From an uncultured Clostridia bacterium (GTDB lineage: Bacteria; Bacillota; Clostridia; Lachnospirales; UBA5962), in NCBI GenBank assembly GCA_946481295.1, contig CAMLLW010000013.1, forward strand, positions 1 through 36,545: a DNA stretch of 36,545 bases. Reading direction: 5' to 3'. The position numbers were made by a program, and so were the translations under genes. The stretch's first letter is position 1, and every line of letters starts with the position of its first letter. Below, piece after piece: positions 9,226 through 17,436 of this stretch. Under the pieces are notes generated by a model. It was not told where the DNA came from. It saw only the letters and a program-made list of their open reading frames with translations, and did not search any database.

Positions 9226-9795
9226 TCACTTATTCTTTTTATTATGTTTATTCATAGCATACTCTAATCCATTTTTTAAAATATCATCTAAAGAATCTGT
9301 AGCACTTGTTACTCCTTTCACCATATTATCAAATTCTTCTGGTAAAAATCTACTTAATACATAATCTGATAATATCATTTCTTTTGGTTTAGAACCAACT
9401 CCAACTTTAATTCTCGGAAATTTATCTGTATTTAAATTATATATTATATTCTTAATTCCATTATGTCCTCCAGAACTACCAAATTTTTTAATCTTTATAT
9501 TGCCTACTTCTAAAGTAATATCATCATAAATAACAATAATATTTTCTGGATTAATTTTATAATATTTTGCAATTTCTAATACACTTTCTCCGCTTAAGTT
9601 CATATATGTCTGTGGCTTAGCTAAAATTACTTTTTGATCAAATAAAATAGCATCTTCAATATATGCTTTATGTTTTAATCTTTCTATTTTTAAGTTTTTA
9701 TCATAAACAAATTTATTTATAACCTCAAATCCTATATTGTGTCTAGTCCCTTTATAATCAGGTTCAGGATTTCCTAGTCCTACTATCAAATACAT
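9226..9795 (-). CDS. pth: Peptidyl-tRNA hydrolase
   Basis: A 189-residue cytosolic enzyme that frees tRNA from peptidyl-tRNA released by stalled ribosomes. In Bacillus the gene is also called spoVC. The N-terminus 'YLIVGLGNPEPDY' with Asn9 and catalytic His19 (TRHNIGFE), the 'KPQTYMNLSG' motif and the 'GSSGGHNG' loop are all present. A strong Shine-Dalgarno sequence (AGGAGGT) stands eight bases before the ATG. It sits between prs and mfd, as in most Firmicutes. Upstream is an unusually GC-rich hairpin (9827-9847) about 30 bases from the start codon, which may affect its expression. Confidence 0.97.
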   Translation of the reverse strand: MYLIVGLGNPEPDYKGTRHNIGFEVINKFVYDKNLKIERLKHKAYIEDAILFDQKVILAKPQTYMNLSGESVLEIAKYYKINPENIIVIYDDITLEVGNIKIKKFGSSGGHNGIKNIIYNLNTDKFPRIKVGVGSKPKEMILSDYVLSRFLPEEFDNMVKGVTSATDSLDDILKNGLEYAMNKHNKKNK

Positions 9796-9826
9796 AAATA
9801 ATACCTCCTATTTTAAACGCACTTAA

Positions 9827-9847
9827 GCCCCGATTTAAAATCGGGGC
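9827..9847 (-). other. GC-rich hairpin in the prs-pth intergenic region
   Basis: GCCCCGATT and AATCGGGGC form a perfect 9-bp stem with a 3-base loop. Such GC content is exceptional for this window. No T-run follows on either strand (minus: TTAAGTGCG), so it is not a standard intrinsic terminator. It stands 31 bases before the pth start codon in the transcript and could be an mRNA end-stabilising, processing or attenuating element. Confidence 0.8.
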
Positions 9848-9949
9848 ATTAATATATTAAATACTATTTATAAATAAATAATTTAATTTACCTTTTATAA
9901 AAAACAGATATAATTTTAATTTATAAAAATTAATTATACCTGATTTTAT

Positions 9950-9978
9950 TATTTATATTTAAATATTATAAAAGTCAA
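9950..9978 (-). promoter_or_regulatory. Possible internal promoter upstream of pth
   Basis: TTGACT (9978-9973, minus strand) is followed after 17 bases by TAAATA (9955-9950). It begins six bases after the prs stop codon and could drive pth-mfd separately from prs. The -35 is 5 of 6, the -10 is 4 of 6. Confidence 0.4.
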
Positions 9979-9984
9979 CTTACC

Positions 9985-10944
9985 TTATTCAAATAATTTT
10001 GAAACTGATTTTCCATAATGAATGTTTTTAATACCTTCTGCAAAAATCTCTGCAACTGTTAACATTTTTATTTTATCACATTTTTTATTATCAGGAAGGG
10101 GTACTGTATCTAACATAATTAATTCTTTAATTGTAGAAGATTCAATTCTTTCTAAAGCAGGTCCTGATAATACTCCATGAGTACAAGCCGCATATACTTC
10201 TGTAGCACCAGCTTTAGTTAAAGCATTTGCTGCATTAGTAATAGATCCAGCTGTATCTATCATATCATCTATCATTAAAACCTTTTTACCTTCTACACTT
10301 CCAATAATATTCATAACTTCAGAAACATTTGCTTTTTGTCTTCTCTTATCTACAATAGCCATTGGAACATCCATTTTTTCAGCTAAACTTCTTGATCTTG
10401 TTACACTGCCTAAATCTGGAGATACAATAATTAAATCTGATTTATCTTTAAATCTGTCTTTATAATATTTGTACAATAAAGGCATACCAACTAGATTATC
10501 AACTGGAATATCAAAAAAACCTTGTATTTGTGTACAATGTAAATCCATAGTTAATACTCTATTAGCACCTGCAGTTGTCAAAAGATTTGCAACTAATTTT
10601 GCACTAATTGGATCTCTAGAACGGCTTTTTCTATCTTGTCTAGCATAACCATAATAAGGAATAACAGCTGTTATTCTACCTGCTGATGCACGTTTCATTG
10701 CATCTATCATAATTAATAATTCCATTAAGTTATCATTGACAGGCGGACATGTTGATTGAACGATAAATACATCAGATTCTCTAACTGTTTCATCAATTCT
10801 CATACTAATTTCACCATCACTAAATTTAGAAACTTCTGAGCTTCCTAATTCTACTCCAACATTTTTAGCTATAGCTCTAGATAATTCTAAATTTGAGTTA
10901 CAAGAAAAAATTTTAATATTTCCATTGTATGGTTCATTATTCAT
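9985..10944 (-). CDS. prs: Ribose-phosphate pyrophosphokinase (PRPP synthetase)
   Basis: A 319-residue cytosolic enzyme that makes PRPP from ribose 5-phosphate and ATP for nucleotide, His and Trp synthesis. Visible motifs: 'ARQDRKSRSRDPISAK' flexible loop (101-116), catalytic His136 in 'MDLHCTQIQGFFDIP', 'SPDLGSVTRSR' and the PRPP-binding loop VLMIDDMIDTAGS (222-234). Class I bacterial type of standard length. Shine-Dalgarno sequence AGGAAGGAAGT stands upstream of the ATG. It is co-directional with glmU (84-base gap, no terminator seen), consistent with a shared transcript from the glmU promoter. Confidence 0.97.
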   Translation of the reverse strand: MNNEPYNGNIKIFSCNSNLELSRAIAKNVGVELGSSEVSKFSDGEISMRIDETVRESDVFIVQSTCPPVNDNLMELLIMIDAMKRASAGRITAVIPYYGYARQDRKSRSRDPISAKLVANLLTTAGANRVLTMDLHCTQIQGFFDIPVDNLVGMPLLYKYYKDRFKDKSDLIIVSPDLGSVTRSRSLAEKMDVPMAIVDKRRQKANVSEVMNIIGSVEGKKVLMIDDMIDTAGSITNAANALTKAGATEVYAACTHGVLSGPALERIESSTIKELIMLDTVPLPDNKKCDKIKMLTVAEIFAEGIKNIHYGKSVSKLFE

Positions 10945-11028
10945 TTAATAATACTTCCTTCCTAATTTCTCTAAGGTAAATTAATAATAGTCATTTTAAA
11001 TTAAAATCAAAGTAATTATAACATAGTT

Positions 11029-12381
11029 TTATTTTTTATGCCAATTCAATTTATTAATTTGTCTTGCTCTTGCTATAGCTAAGGCATTTTTTTCTACATT
11101 TTCTGTTATAGTAGATCCAGCTGCAATATAAGAATTTTCTTCTATAGTAACAGGTGCAACTAAGTTAGAATTACATCCTATAAAACTATTATCTTTTATA
11201 ATTGTCTTAAATTTATTTTTTCCATCATAATTTACTGTAACTGTTCCACATCCAATATTTATATTTTCTCCTAATTCACTATCCCCTAGATATGATAAAT
11301 GAGCTACTTTTGTATTATTGCCAATTTTAGTATTTTTAACTTCAACAAAATCTCCAATTTTAGTATTTTTACCTATATCACTATTTGGTCTTATATATGC
11401 AAATGGACCTATATTAGTTTTTTCATCTATTTTAGAATCTAATAAAACACTATTATCTATATTAACATAATCTTTTATTATACAATTACTAATTCTTGTA
11501 TTCGATCTTAATACACATCCTTTGCCAATAACTGTCTTGCCTTCTATAATAACATTTGGATATATTATTGTATCTTTTCCTATTTGAACTTCTTGATCTA
11601 TATAAGTATGTTCTGGATCAATTAAAGTTACTCCACTATCCATTAATTTTTTATTTATTTTATTTCTCATAAGCTTTTCAGCATGAGCTAATTGCTCTCT
11701 AGAATTTATGCCATAAAAATCATTACAACAGTAAGAAAGCATAGTACCTATTTTATAATTATTATTTAATAAAATTTCTAGTGTATCTGTCAAATAATAT
11801 TCATTTTGATTATTATTATTATTTAATTTAGAAAGTGATAATTTTAAAGCAGAAGCATTAAAACAATATATGCCTGTATTTACTTCTTTTATTAAATTTT
11901 CTTCTTCTGTAGTATCCTTTTGCTCTACAATTTTTTTAAACTTATTATCTTCTTTTATTATTCTCCCATATCCAAAAGGATTATCTAAAATCATTGTTGC
12001 AACAGTAACGTCTAATTTATTATCATCATGATATTTTAATAATAAATTTATTGTTTCTTCTGTTATTAAAGGTGTGTCACCATATAATATTAATACGTTA
12101 CCTTCATCTTTTATATAATCTATTGCAGATAAAACAGCGTGACCTGTTCCTAATTGTTCTTCTTGTTTAACAAAACAAACATCATCATTTATTTTATTGC
12201 AAACATCATCTGCATTATGTCCAACAACAATACAAGGTTTATTATTAGTAATATTTTTTACTGCATCTAATACATGCAAAATCATTTCTTTTCCAGCTAC
12301 TTTATGTAGAACTTTTGCAGTATCTGATTTCATTCTAGTGCCTTCCCCAGCTGCTAATATAATTACTTGTAAATCTACCAT
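11029..12381 (-). CDS. glmU: Bifunctional GlcNAc-1-P uridyltransferase / GlcN-1-P acetyltransferase
   Basis: A 450-residue bifunctional enzyme making UDP-N-acetylglucosamine, the precursor of peptidoglycan. The N-terminal uridyltransferase has 'LAAGEGTRMKS' (residues 9-19) and Lys in 'KVLHKVAGK'. From about residue 250 to 430 a left-handed beta helix of hexapeptide repeats ('IGKDTIIYPNVIIEGKTVIG') forms the acetyltransferase, with catalytic His361 in 'VAHLSYLGDSE' and the 'NYDGKNKFKT' segment. Shine-Dalgarno AGAGGTG stands before the ATG. A near-consensus promoter lies directly upstream, and the spoVG terminator separates it from spoVG. Confidence 0.97.
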   Translation of the reverse strand: MVDLQVIILAAGEGTRMKSDTAKVLHKVAGKEMILHVLDAVKNITNNKPCIVVGHNADDVCNKINDDVCFVKQEEQLGTGHAVLSAIDYIKDEGNVLILYGDTPLITEETINLLLKYHDDNKLDVTVATMILDNPFGYGRIIKEDNKFKKIVEQKDTTEEENLIKEVNTGIYCFNASALKLSLSKLNNNNNQNEYYLTDTLEILLNNNYKIGTMLSYCCNDFYGINSREQLAHAEKLMRNKINKKLMDSGVTLIDPEHTYIDQEVQIGKDTIIYPNVIIEGKTVIGKGCVLRSNTRISNCIIKDYVNIDNSVLLDSKIDEKTNIGPFAYIRPNSDIGKNTKIGDFVEVKNTKIGNNTKVAHLSYLGDSELGENINIGCGTVTVNYDGKNKFKTIIKDNSFIGCNSNLVAPVTIEENSYIAAGSTITENVEKNALAIARARQINKLNWHKK

Positions 12382-12415
12382 TTTACACCTCTTAATAAAT
12401 TATTTTGTATTTATT

Positions 12416-12444
12416 ATTATATATTATTTATAAAATATTGTTAA
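12416..12444 (-). promoter_or_regulatory. Sigma-A promoter of glmU
   Basis: TTAACA (12444-12439) and TATAAT (12421-12416) on the minus strand are separated by exactly 17 bases: 5 of 6 and 6 of 6 matches. The predicted transcription start is near 12409, 28 bases before the glmU ATG. It is the best housekeeping promoter in the window and likely drives glmU-prs and perhaps the genes beyond. Confidence 0.8.
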
Positions 12445-12457
12445 ATAAAAAGGTAAT

Positions 12458-12483
12458 AAAAAAAGGGCTATAAAAACCCTTTT
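12458..12483 (-). terminator. Intrinsic terminator of spoVG
   Basis: AAAAGGG (12483-12477, minus) and CCCTTTT (12467-12461) form a short stem with a 9-base loop, followed by a run of T on the minus strand. It separates spoVG from glmU. Confidence 0.8.
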
Positions 12484-12490
12484 CTTATTT

Positions 12491-12793
12491 TTAATTTTCT
12501 TCTATATCTAATGCAATAGCATTAAAATTTTGCTCTTTCATTGCATCTTCATATACTTTTAAAACTGCTGTTTGAATTTTATTTCTCATTTCGGAATTGA
12601 TAGGATGAGCTATATCCTTAAAACTTCCATCGCTTGAAATCTTTTTACCTGGCATAGCAATAAATAAACCAGATTTTCCTTCTACAATTTTCAAATCATG
12701 TACGACAAAAGCGTCATCAAATGTAACTGTTACTATTCCTTTTAACTTTCCTTGCCAAAATAACTTCTTTAATTTAATGTTTGTAATCTCCAT
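12491..12793 (-). CDS. spoVG: Septation/sporulation regulator SpoVG
   Basis: A 100-residue protein with the conserved core 'VTFDDAFVVHDLKIVEGKSG' (near 23-42), 'LFIAMPGKK' and 'FKDIAHPIN'. SpoVG proteins bind nucleic acids and affect septation, cell envelope and virulence gene expression; in Bacillus the gene is under sigma-H. Start: ATG with GAGAGGAG six bases upstream. The gene stands alone between its terminator and murC on the other strand. The upstream region has several TATAAT boxes but no convincing sigma-H site. The purR gene often found next to spoVG in clostridia is absent here. Confidence 0.97.
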   Translation of the reverse strand: MEITNIKLKKLFWQGKLKGIVTVTFDDAFVVHDLKIVEGKSGLFIAMPGKKISSDGSFKDIAHPINSEMRNKIQTAVLKVYEDAMKEQNFNAIALDIEEN

Positions 12794-13013
12794 GCCATAC
12801 TCCTCTCTTTATGTAAAACTATTACTATTTTATGTTTAAATAAATAATAATTATCTATTTTATTATATTATATTACAATATTATATTTAATACAATATAT
12901 TTTACAAAATTGACAGTTTCTTATATAAATTATTTTTAATTGAATTTGATTCAAAATGTACAAACTAATATAATATATTAAACTATAGTTATTTAATGAA
13001 AATTATGGTTTAA

Positions 13014-13036
13014 ATTTTTCTTAAATATAGTATACT
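13014..13036 (+). promoter_or_regulatory. Putative promoter of murC
   Basis: TATACT at 13031-13036 is a near-consensus -10 box, with 17 bases to a poor -35 (GTTTAA). The start of transcription would be near 13043, giving a leader of about 40 bases. The surrounding 12794-13081 interval is AT-rich with many TATAAT-like words on the other strand, any of which could serve spoVG. Confidence 0.35.
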
Positions 13037-13081
13037 TATATATTATATTAATAATGTGTATATAGACTGGTGGAATTAAAA

Positions 13082-14461
13082 ATGATTAATAAATTAATAT
13101 TAGGTAATAATACTAAAAAAGTGCACTTTATAGGTATAGGTGGAGTAAGTATGAGTGCACTTGCAGAAATTTTAATTAGAAATAACTATATTGTTTCTGG
13201 ATCAGATAATAACAGCAATGCATTTACTAATAACCTACAAAAAATGGGAGCAACTATTTATAAAGGCCAACATCAAGATAATATTAAAGATGATATTGAC
13301 CTTGTTATATACACAGCTGCAGTAAAAGAAGATAACCCAGAATATATAGCATCTAAGGCAAAAAATATAAAACTTATTGATAGAGCAGAACTTTTAGGAA
13401 CTATAATGAAAATTTATAAGTATCCAATTGCAGTTTCTGGTACACATGGCAAAACAACAACAACATCTATAATAGGCAAAATATTAATAGATGCTAAAAA
13501 AGATCCTACAATATCTGTCGGTGGTTTTTTAAAAGTTATAAATGGTAATTTTAGAATGGGAAACTCAGAATACATCGTTGCAGAAAGTTGTGAGTATTTT
13601 GATAGTTTTCTTAAATTTTATCCACACATAGGTCTTATTTTAAATGTAGAATATGATCACTCTGATTATTTTAAAAACTTAGAACACATACAAGAATCTT
13701 TTAATAAATTTGCAAAAAATATAGATAAAAATGGATATCTCATAATAAATAATAATATAAAAAACTTTAAAAATATTACAAAGGACTTGGAATGTAACAT
13801 TATAACATTTGGATCTGAAAATGCTGATTATTATTATAAAAATGTACAATTTTCACCTCTTGGCACACCTTCTTTCGATATATATCATAAAAATAATTTT
13901 ATATCTAATGTAAATTTAAATGTTGTTGGAATTCATAATATACTAAATGCAATAGCAGCTTTTATAGTTAGTTCAATTTTAGATATACCTACAGAAACGG
14001 CTATAAACTCTTTAGAAACTTTTGAAAATCCAAATAGACGTTTTCAATTTAAAGGAGAACTTAATGGTGTAAAAATTATAGATGATTATGCACATCATCC
14101 TACAGAAATAAAAAGTACTTTAGCTTCTGCAAAAAGAGTTGACCATAATAAAATATACTGTGTATTCCAACCACATACATTTACACGTACTTTAGAATTT
14201 TTAGACGATTTTTCAAAGTCATTTGAAGATGCAGATACAATTATAATACTAGATATTTTCCCTGCAAGAGAAATAGATACAGGTAAAATACATTCAAAAG
14301 ATTTAGTAAATAAAATAAAAAATTTAGGTAAAGATGTTTTTTATTTTAGTACTTTTGAAGATGCAAAAAAATATATGCTATCTAATTTAGTTCCAAATGA
14401 CTTATTAATAACAATGGGTGCAGGTGATGTTTATTTACTTGGAGAATCACTTTTATCTTAA
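13082..14461 (+). CDS. murC: UDP-N-acetylmuramate--L-alanine ligase
   Basis: A 459-residue cytosolic Mur ligase that adds the first amino acid of the peptidoglycan stem. Visible are the UDP-binding 'VHFIGIGGVSMSALAE' at the N-terminus, the ATP-binding P-loop GTHGKTTTT near residue 120, 'VEYDHSDYF' and the C-terminal 'DDYAHHPTEI' with 'NPNRRF' before it. Start choice: the frame is open to a GTG at 13070, but that codon has no ribosome binding site and is itself part of the GGTGG that stands eight bases before the ATG at 13082; the ATG is taken. It is convergent with tdk and ends at a shared terminator. Confidence 0.95.
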   Translation: MINKLILGNNTKKVHFIGIGGVSMSALAEILIRNNYIVSGSDNNSNAFTNNLQKMGATIYKGQHQDNIKDDIDLVIYTAAVKEDNPEYIASKAKNIKLIDRAELLGTIMKIYKYPIAVSGTHGKTTTTSIIGKILIDAKKDPTISVGGFLKVINGNFRMGNSEYIVAESCEYFDSFLKFYPHIGLILNVEYDHSDYFKNLEHIQESFNKFAKNIDKNGYLIINNNIKNFKNITKDLECNIITFGSENADYYYKNVQFSPLGTPSFDIYHKNNFISNVNLNVVGIHNILNAIAAFIVSSILDIPTETAINSLETFENPNRRFQFKGELNGVKIIDDYAHHPTEIKSTLASAKRVDHNKIYCVFQPHTFTRTLEFLDDFSKSFEDADTIIILDIFPAREIDTGKIHSKDLVNKIKNLGKDVFYFSTFEDAKKYMLSNLVPNDLLITMGAGDVYLLGESLLS

Positions 14462-14465
14462 AAAC

Positions 14466-14499
14466 AAAAAGCAAATAAGTAAAGACTTATTTGCTTTTT
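14466..14499. terminator. Bidirectional terminator between murC and tdk
   Basis: A perfect 15-bp stem (14466-14480 with 14485-14499) closed by the 4-base loop AAAG, with T-runs in the 3' arm on both strands. It begins five bases after the murC stop codon, and the tdk stop codon (14499-14501) touches it. Confidence 0.93.
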
Positions 14500-15101
14500 T
14501 ATATTTTCTTATATTCTTTTATATTTCTATTATTATAGCAATCATTACATAATGCTATATATAATTCATCTCCGCCTACTGATATTTTCTCACCTTCAAC
14601 AACCATTTTTCCATTTACAACTCTAGCATTTGATGTTGCATTTTTACCACAGTGACATTTACTTTTTATTTCTTCTATTTCATCTGCTAATTCTATAAGT
14701 CTAGCCGTACCTTCAAATAATTCTCTTTTAAAATCTGTTTTTAATCCATAACAATATATATCAATATTATATTTCACACGAATAGAATCTAACATTTCCA
14801 CTTGAGATCTATTTAAAAATTGAGCTTCATCTACAATTATTACATTTGGTTTTCCTTCCAACTCTAATATACGATTTAAATCTGTATTTTTATTAAAAGG
14901 ATGAGCTTTTATTTTTAAATTATTACCAGAAATATTTAATCTAGAATTTAAAAATACATTATTTTCATCTATATCATCTTGAACTACACATTTAAATACA
15001 CTAACTACCATACCCTTTTTTATATAATCGTACGCTTGCATTATAGCTCTTGCAGTCTTACCTGCCCCCATAACACCATATTTAAAATATAAATTTGACA
15101 T
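14499..15101 (-). CDS. tdk: Thymidine kinase, type II
   Basis: A 200-residue salvage enzyme that phosphorylates thymidine (deoxythymidine to dTMP). P-loop GVMGAGKT (9-16), 'VIIVDEAQF' (87-95) with the catalytic acidic pair, and a zinc-binding lasso domain with Cys149, Cys151, Cys185 and Cys188. The P-loop differs from the common 'GPMFSGKT' of type II enzymes, but other landmarks are intact. Shine-Dalgarno AGAAGGAGA precedes the ATG. Upstream on the minus strand TGTTATTAT (15065-15057 counted within 15157-15165) may act as an extended -10. It converges on murC. Confidence 0.92.
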   Translation of the reverse strand: MSNLYFKYGVMGAGKTARAIMQAYDYIKKGMVVSVFKCVVQDDIDENNVFLNSRLNISGNNLKIKAHPFNKNTDLNRILELEGKPNVIIVDEAQFLNRSQVEMLDSIRVKYNIDIYCYGLKTDFKRELFEGTARLIELADEIEEIKSKCHCGKNATSNARVVNGKMVVEGEKISVGGDELYIALCNDCYNNRNIKEYKKI

Positions 15102-15156
15102 TTTATTATCTCCTTCTAAATTTAAACTTTAAATTTTAGACTTAAATTTCATAAAA

Positions 15157-15165
15157 ATAATAACA
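15157..15165 (-). promoter_or_regulatory. Possible extended -10 promoter of tdk
   Basis: On the minus strand this reads TGTTATTAT, an extended -10 with one mismatch to consensus and no clear -35. Transcription would start near 15150, about 49 bases before the tdk start codon. Confidence 0.35.
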
Positions 15166-15216
15166 TATAAATGATAAAAATAATATTTTTTATTTATAAA
15201 TTATTAATTAATACCA

Positions 15217-15246
15217 CTGTCAATTACAATGAAAATTTGTTATACT
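15217..15246 (+). promoter_or_regulatory. Putative promoter of the dnaD-like/dnaC-like pair
   Basis: TATACT (15241-15246) is preceded by TGT, giving the extended -10 TGTTATACT. CTGTCA (15217-15222), 4 of 6 matches, lies 18 bases upstream as a -35. The same nine-base extended -10 occurs before the M29 aminopeptidase (17392-17400). Confidence 0.5.
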
Positions 15247-15280
15247 TATTTCAAAATTTGTTAATGGGAAGTGATTTAAA

Positions 15281-16354
15281 ATGGCAATTATAAATATGAA
15301 TATACCAAGTATTTATAATACACCTATTTCAAATACTTTTATAGAAAATTACATGCCATATGCAAATCCTACCTACTCATGTATATATATTTATTCCTTA
15401 AAAGAATGTCTAAGTGGAAATACTAAAATAACAACAAAAGATATAGCTCAAAAATTTAATTTATTAGATTCTGATGTTAAAAATTGTTGGGAATATTGGT
15501 CAAATAAGGGGATTATTTCTTTAGATTCTGACTCAGAAAATAATATTTCAATAAATTTTATTTTTCCAGTTCCAGTACCCCCTGAATATAATTCTACAAT
15601 ATCTGAAGATAATAATTTAGATATAAAAAAAGCTCCTACATATTCTCCTGATGAATTAAATCTTTATATGGAAAATTCTGAAGAAGTAAGCAAGCTTTTT
15701 AAGCATGCAGAAAAAGTTCTAAGAAAAACGCTTTCTTATAATGAATTAAATACTATATTTGGATTTCATGAGCATTTTAAAATGCCACTAGATGTTATAG
15801 AAATTTTATTAGATTATTGTGGTGAATCTAATAAAACAAATATGAAATATATAGAATCTATTGCAATGGAATGGATAGACAATGGCATAATGACAAAAAA
15901 AGAAGCAATGTTTAATAAAAATTCTAAATCAATTATGAAAATATTAGATAGGAATTATAGTAATATAACAACAGAAGAAATGAAATTTATAAAAAAATGG
16001 CTTGATGAGCTTAAAATGCCAATAAATATAGTTCTTGAGGCATGTGAAAAAGCAGTAATTCAGCTAAATCGTAAACCACTAAATGCTAGTCGTAAGCCAT
16101 TTCCTTATATAGACAAAATTATATGTTATTGGCATGAAAATAATGTTAAATCTATAAATGATGTAAAAAATTTAGATAGTAAATATAAAAAAGAAAACGA
16201 AATAAAACAAGAAGAAAAAAAACTACAAAATAATAAGCGGGCATATAAAACTACAAATAAATTTGTAAATTATAAACAACCACAGATAGATTTTAAATCA
16301 TTAGAGAGAGCAAATTTTGAATATTTACAAGAAGTTCTAAGAGGAGAAAAATAA
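15281..16354 (+). CDS. DnaD-domain replication initiation/primosome protein
   Basis: A 357-residue protein. The N-terminal part (about 20-90) resembles a winged-helix module ('ITTKDIAQKFNLLDSDVKNCW'). Two DnaD/DnaB-type helical domains follow, each ending in the YIxxIxxxW signature: YIESIAMEW (190-198) and YIDKIICYW (276-284). The C-terminus is basic and disordered. Such proteins assist helicase loading at oriC and at restarted forks. The gene ends two bases before a DnaC-like ATPase, the usual clostridial pairing, so together they probably form the DnaD/DnaI-type loader. Shine-Dalgarno GGGAAGTGA precedes the ATG. Confidence 0.88.
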   Translation: MAIINMNIPSIYNTPISNTFIENYMPYANPTYSCIYIYSLKECLSGNTKITTKDIAQKFNLLDSDVKNCWEYWSNKGIISLDSDSENNISINFIFPVPVPPEYNSTISEDNNLDIKKAPTYSPDELNLYMENSEEVSKLFKHAEKVLRKTLSYNELNTIFGFHEHFKMPLDVIEILLDYCGESNKTNMKYIESIAMEWIDNGIMTKKEAMFNKNSKSIMKILDRNYSNITTEEMKFIKKWLDELKMPINIVLEACEKAVIQLNRKPLNASRKPFPYIDKIICYWHENNVKSINDVKNLDSKYKKENEIKQEEKKLQNNKRAYKTTNKFVNYKQPQIDFKSLERANFEYLQEVLRGEK

Positions 16355-16356
16355 TT

Positions 16357-17364
16357 ATGGAGAATTCAAGAATTATAAAAAATATATTAAAAGAATACGA
16401 TAAAGCCCAACAAATCGCATATAAAAAAAAACAAGAACGAAAAGAAGAAGTTTATGAAGCAATACCAAGATTAAGAGAAATAGATAATGAACTTGCAAAT
16501 GTAAGTTTAGAAATAACTAAATCACTATTAAATAAAAATAATGACTATGAAAGAAAAAAATTAATTAATTCTTTAAAAAATAAAAACTATAATTTACAGA
16601 ACGAAAAAAAGCATTTATATGAGAATTCAGGTATTCCTGAAGATTATATAGAAAATATTTATAATTGTAATAAGTGTAAAGATACAGGATATATAAATAA
16701 TGAAAAATGTGACTGCTTTAAACAAAAAATTATAAATGAATACTATGACTTATCTGGTATAAAAGAAGTTCTACAAGAAGAAAATTTTGATCATTTTAAT
16801 TTTGAATATTTTTCTGAAGAACGTGATAACGAAAATAAAATATCACCTAAAGAAAATATAAAATATATATATAAATTTTGTAAACAATTTACAAAAGAAT
16901 TTCAAAATAAAAATAGAAGTATACTTTTTTATGGGCACTCCGGACGTGGTAAAACATTTTTATGTAATTGTATTGCAAAAGAATTATTAGATCAAAGTAT
17001 ACCAGTATTATATACAACTGCAAGTAATCTTTTCCAAACAGTAGAGAATTTTAGATTTAATAGAGATAAATTTGAAGATTTATGTGAAAAAATAGAAATG
17101 TTCTACTCTATAAATTTGCTAATTATAGATGATTTAGGTACAGAAGGTATAAATTCTATAAGTCAAGCAGAACTTTTTAACATTATAAATTTAAGATTAA
17201 TAAAAAAATTACCTACAATTATATCAACAAATTTATCCCTTGAAGATTTACAAAATACCTATTCAAATAGAATATTATCAAGGATAGCAGGTGAGTATAC
17301 TATTTTATATTTTTTCGGTAATGATATTCGTGCTAAAAAGAAATATACTAAAACACTATTTTAA
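16357..17364 (+). CDS. DnaC/DnaI-like AAA+ helicase loader ATPase
   Basis: A 335-residue cytosolic ATPase. A coiled-coil-rich N-terminus (about 10-95) is followed by a Cys cluster that can bind zinc (Cys104, Cys107, Cys118, Cys120), then an AAA+ core with Walker A GHSGRGKT (193-200) and Walker B LLIIDDLG (254-261). This is the layout of clostridial DnaC-like replication proteins, which load the replicative helicase. The Shine-Dalgarno GAGGAG lies in the last codons of the dnaD-like gene, and the gap is two bases, so the pair is translationally linked. IstB-like transposition ATPases are related, but no transposase is near. Confidence 0.9.
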   Translation: MENSRIIKNILKEYDKAQQIAYKKKQERKEEVYEAIPRLREIDNELANVSLEITKSLLNKNNDYERKKLINSLKNKNYNLQNEKKHLYENSGIPEDYIENIYNCNKCKDTGYINNEKCDCFKQKIINEYYDLSGIKEVLQEENFDHFNFEYFSEERDNENKISPKENIKYIYKFCKQFTKEFQNKNRSILFYGHSGRGKTFLCNCIAKELLDQSIPVLYTTASNLFQTVENFRFNRDKFEDLCEKIEMFYSINLLIIDDLGTEGINSISQAELFNIINLRLIKKLPTIISTNLSLEDLQNTYSNRILSRIAGEYTILYFFGNDIRAKKKYTKTLF

Positions 17365-17391
17365 AAATTAATGGATTTTTTTATTATAAAT

Positions 17392-17400
17392 TGTTATACT
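17392..17400 (+). promoter_or_regulatory. Putative extended -10 promoter of the M29 aminopeptidase gene
   Basis: TGTTATACT, identical to the extended -10 upstream of the dnaD-like gene. Transcription would start near 17407, giving a 30-base leader with AGGAGG. The -35 is poor. No terminator was seen between the dnaC-like gene and this one, so readthrough is also possible. Confidence 0.45.
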
Positions 17401-17436
17401 ATACATTAATGAGAAATAGAATGTAGGAGGATTGTT

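Noticed and set aside
12794-13069. Sigma-H promoter expected for spoVG
   Set aside because: No AGGA-type -35 with a GAAT -10 at the proper distance was found on the minus strand. Only AT-rich sigma-A-like -10 boxes are visible, too many to choose from.
16357-17364. IstB-type transposition protein
   Set aside because: The ATPase resembles IstB, but it is paired with a DnaD-domain gene and has the Cys cluster of DnaC-like loaders. No transposase or terminal repeats are seen.
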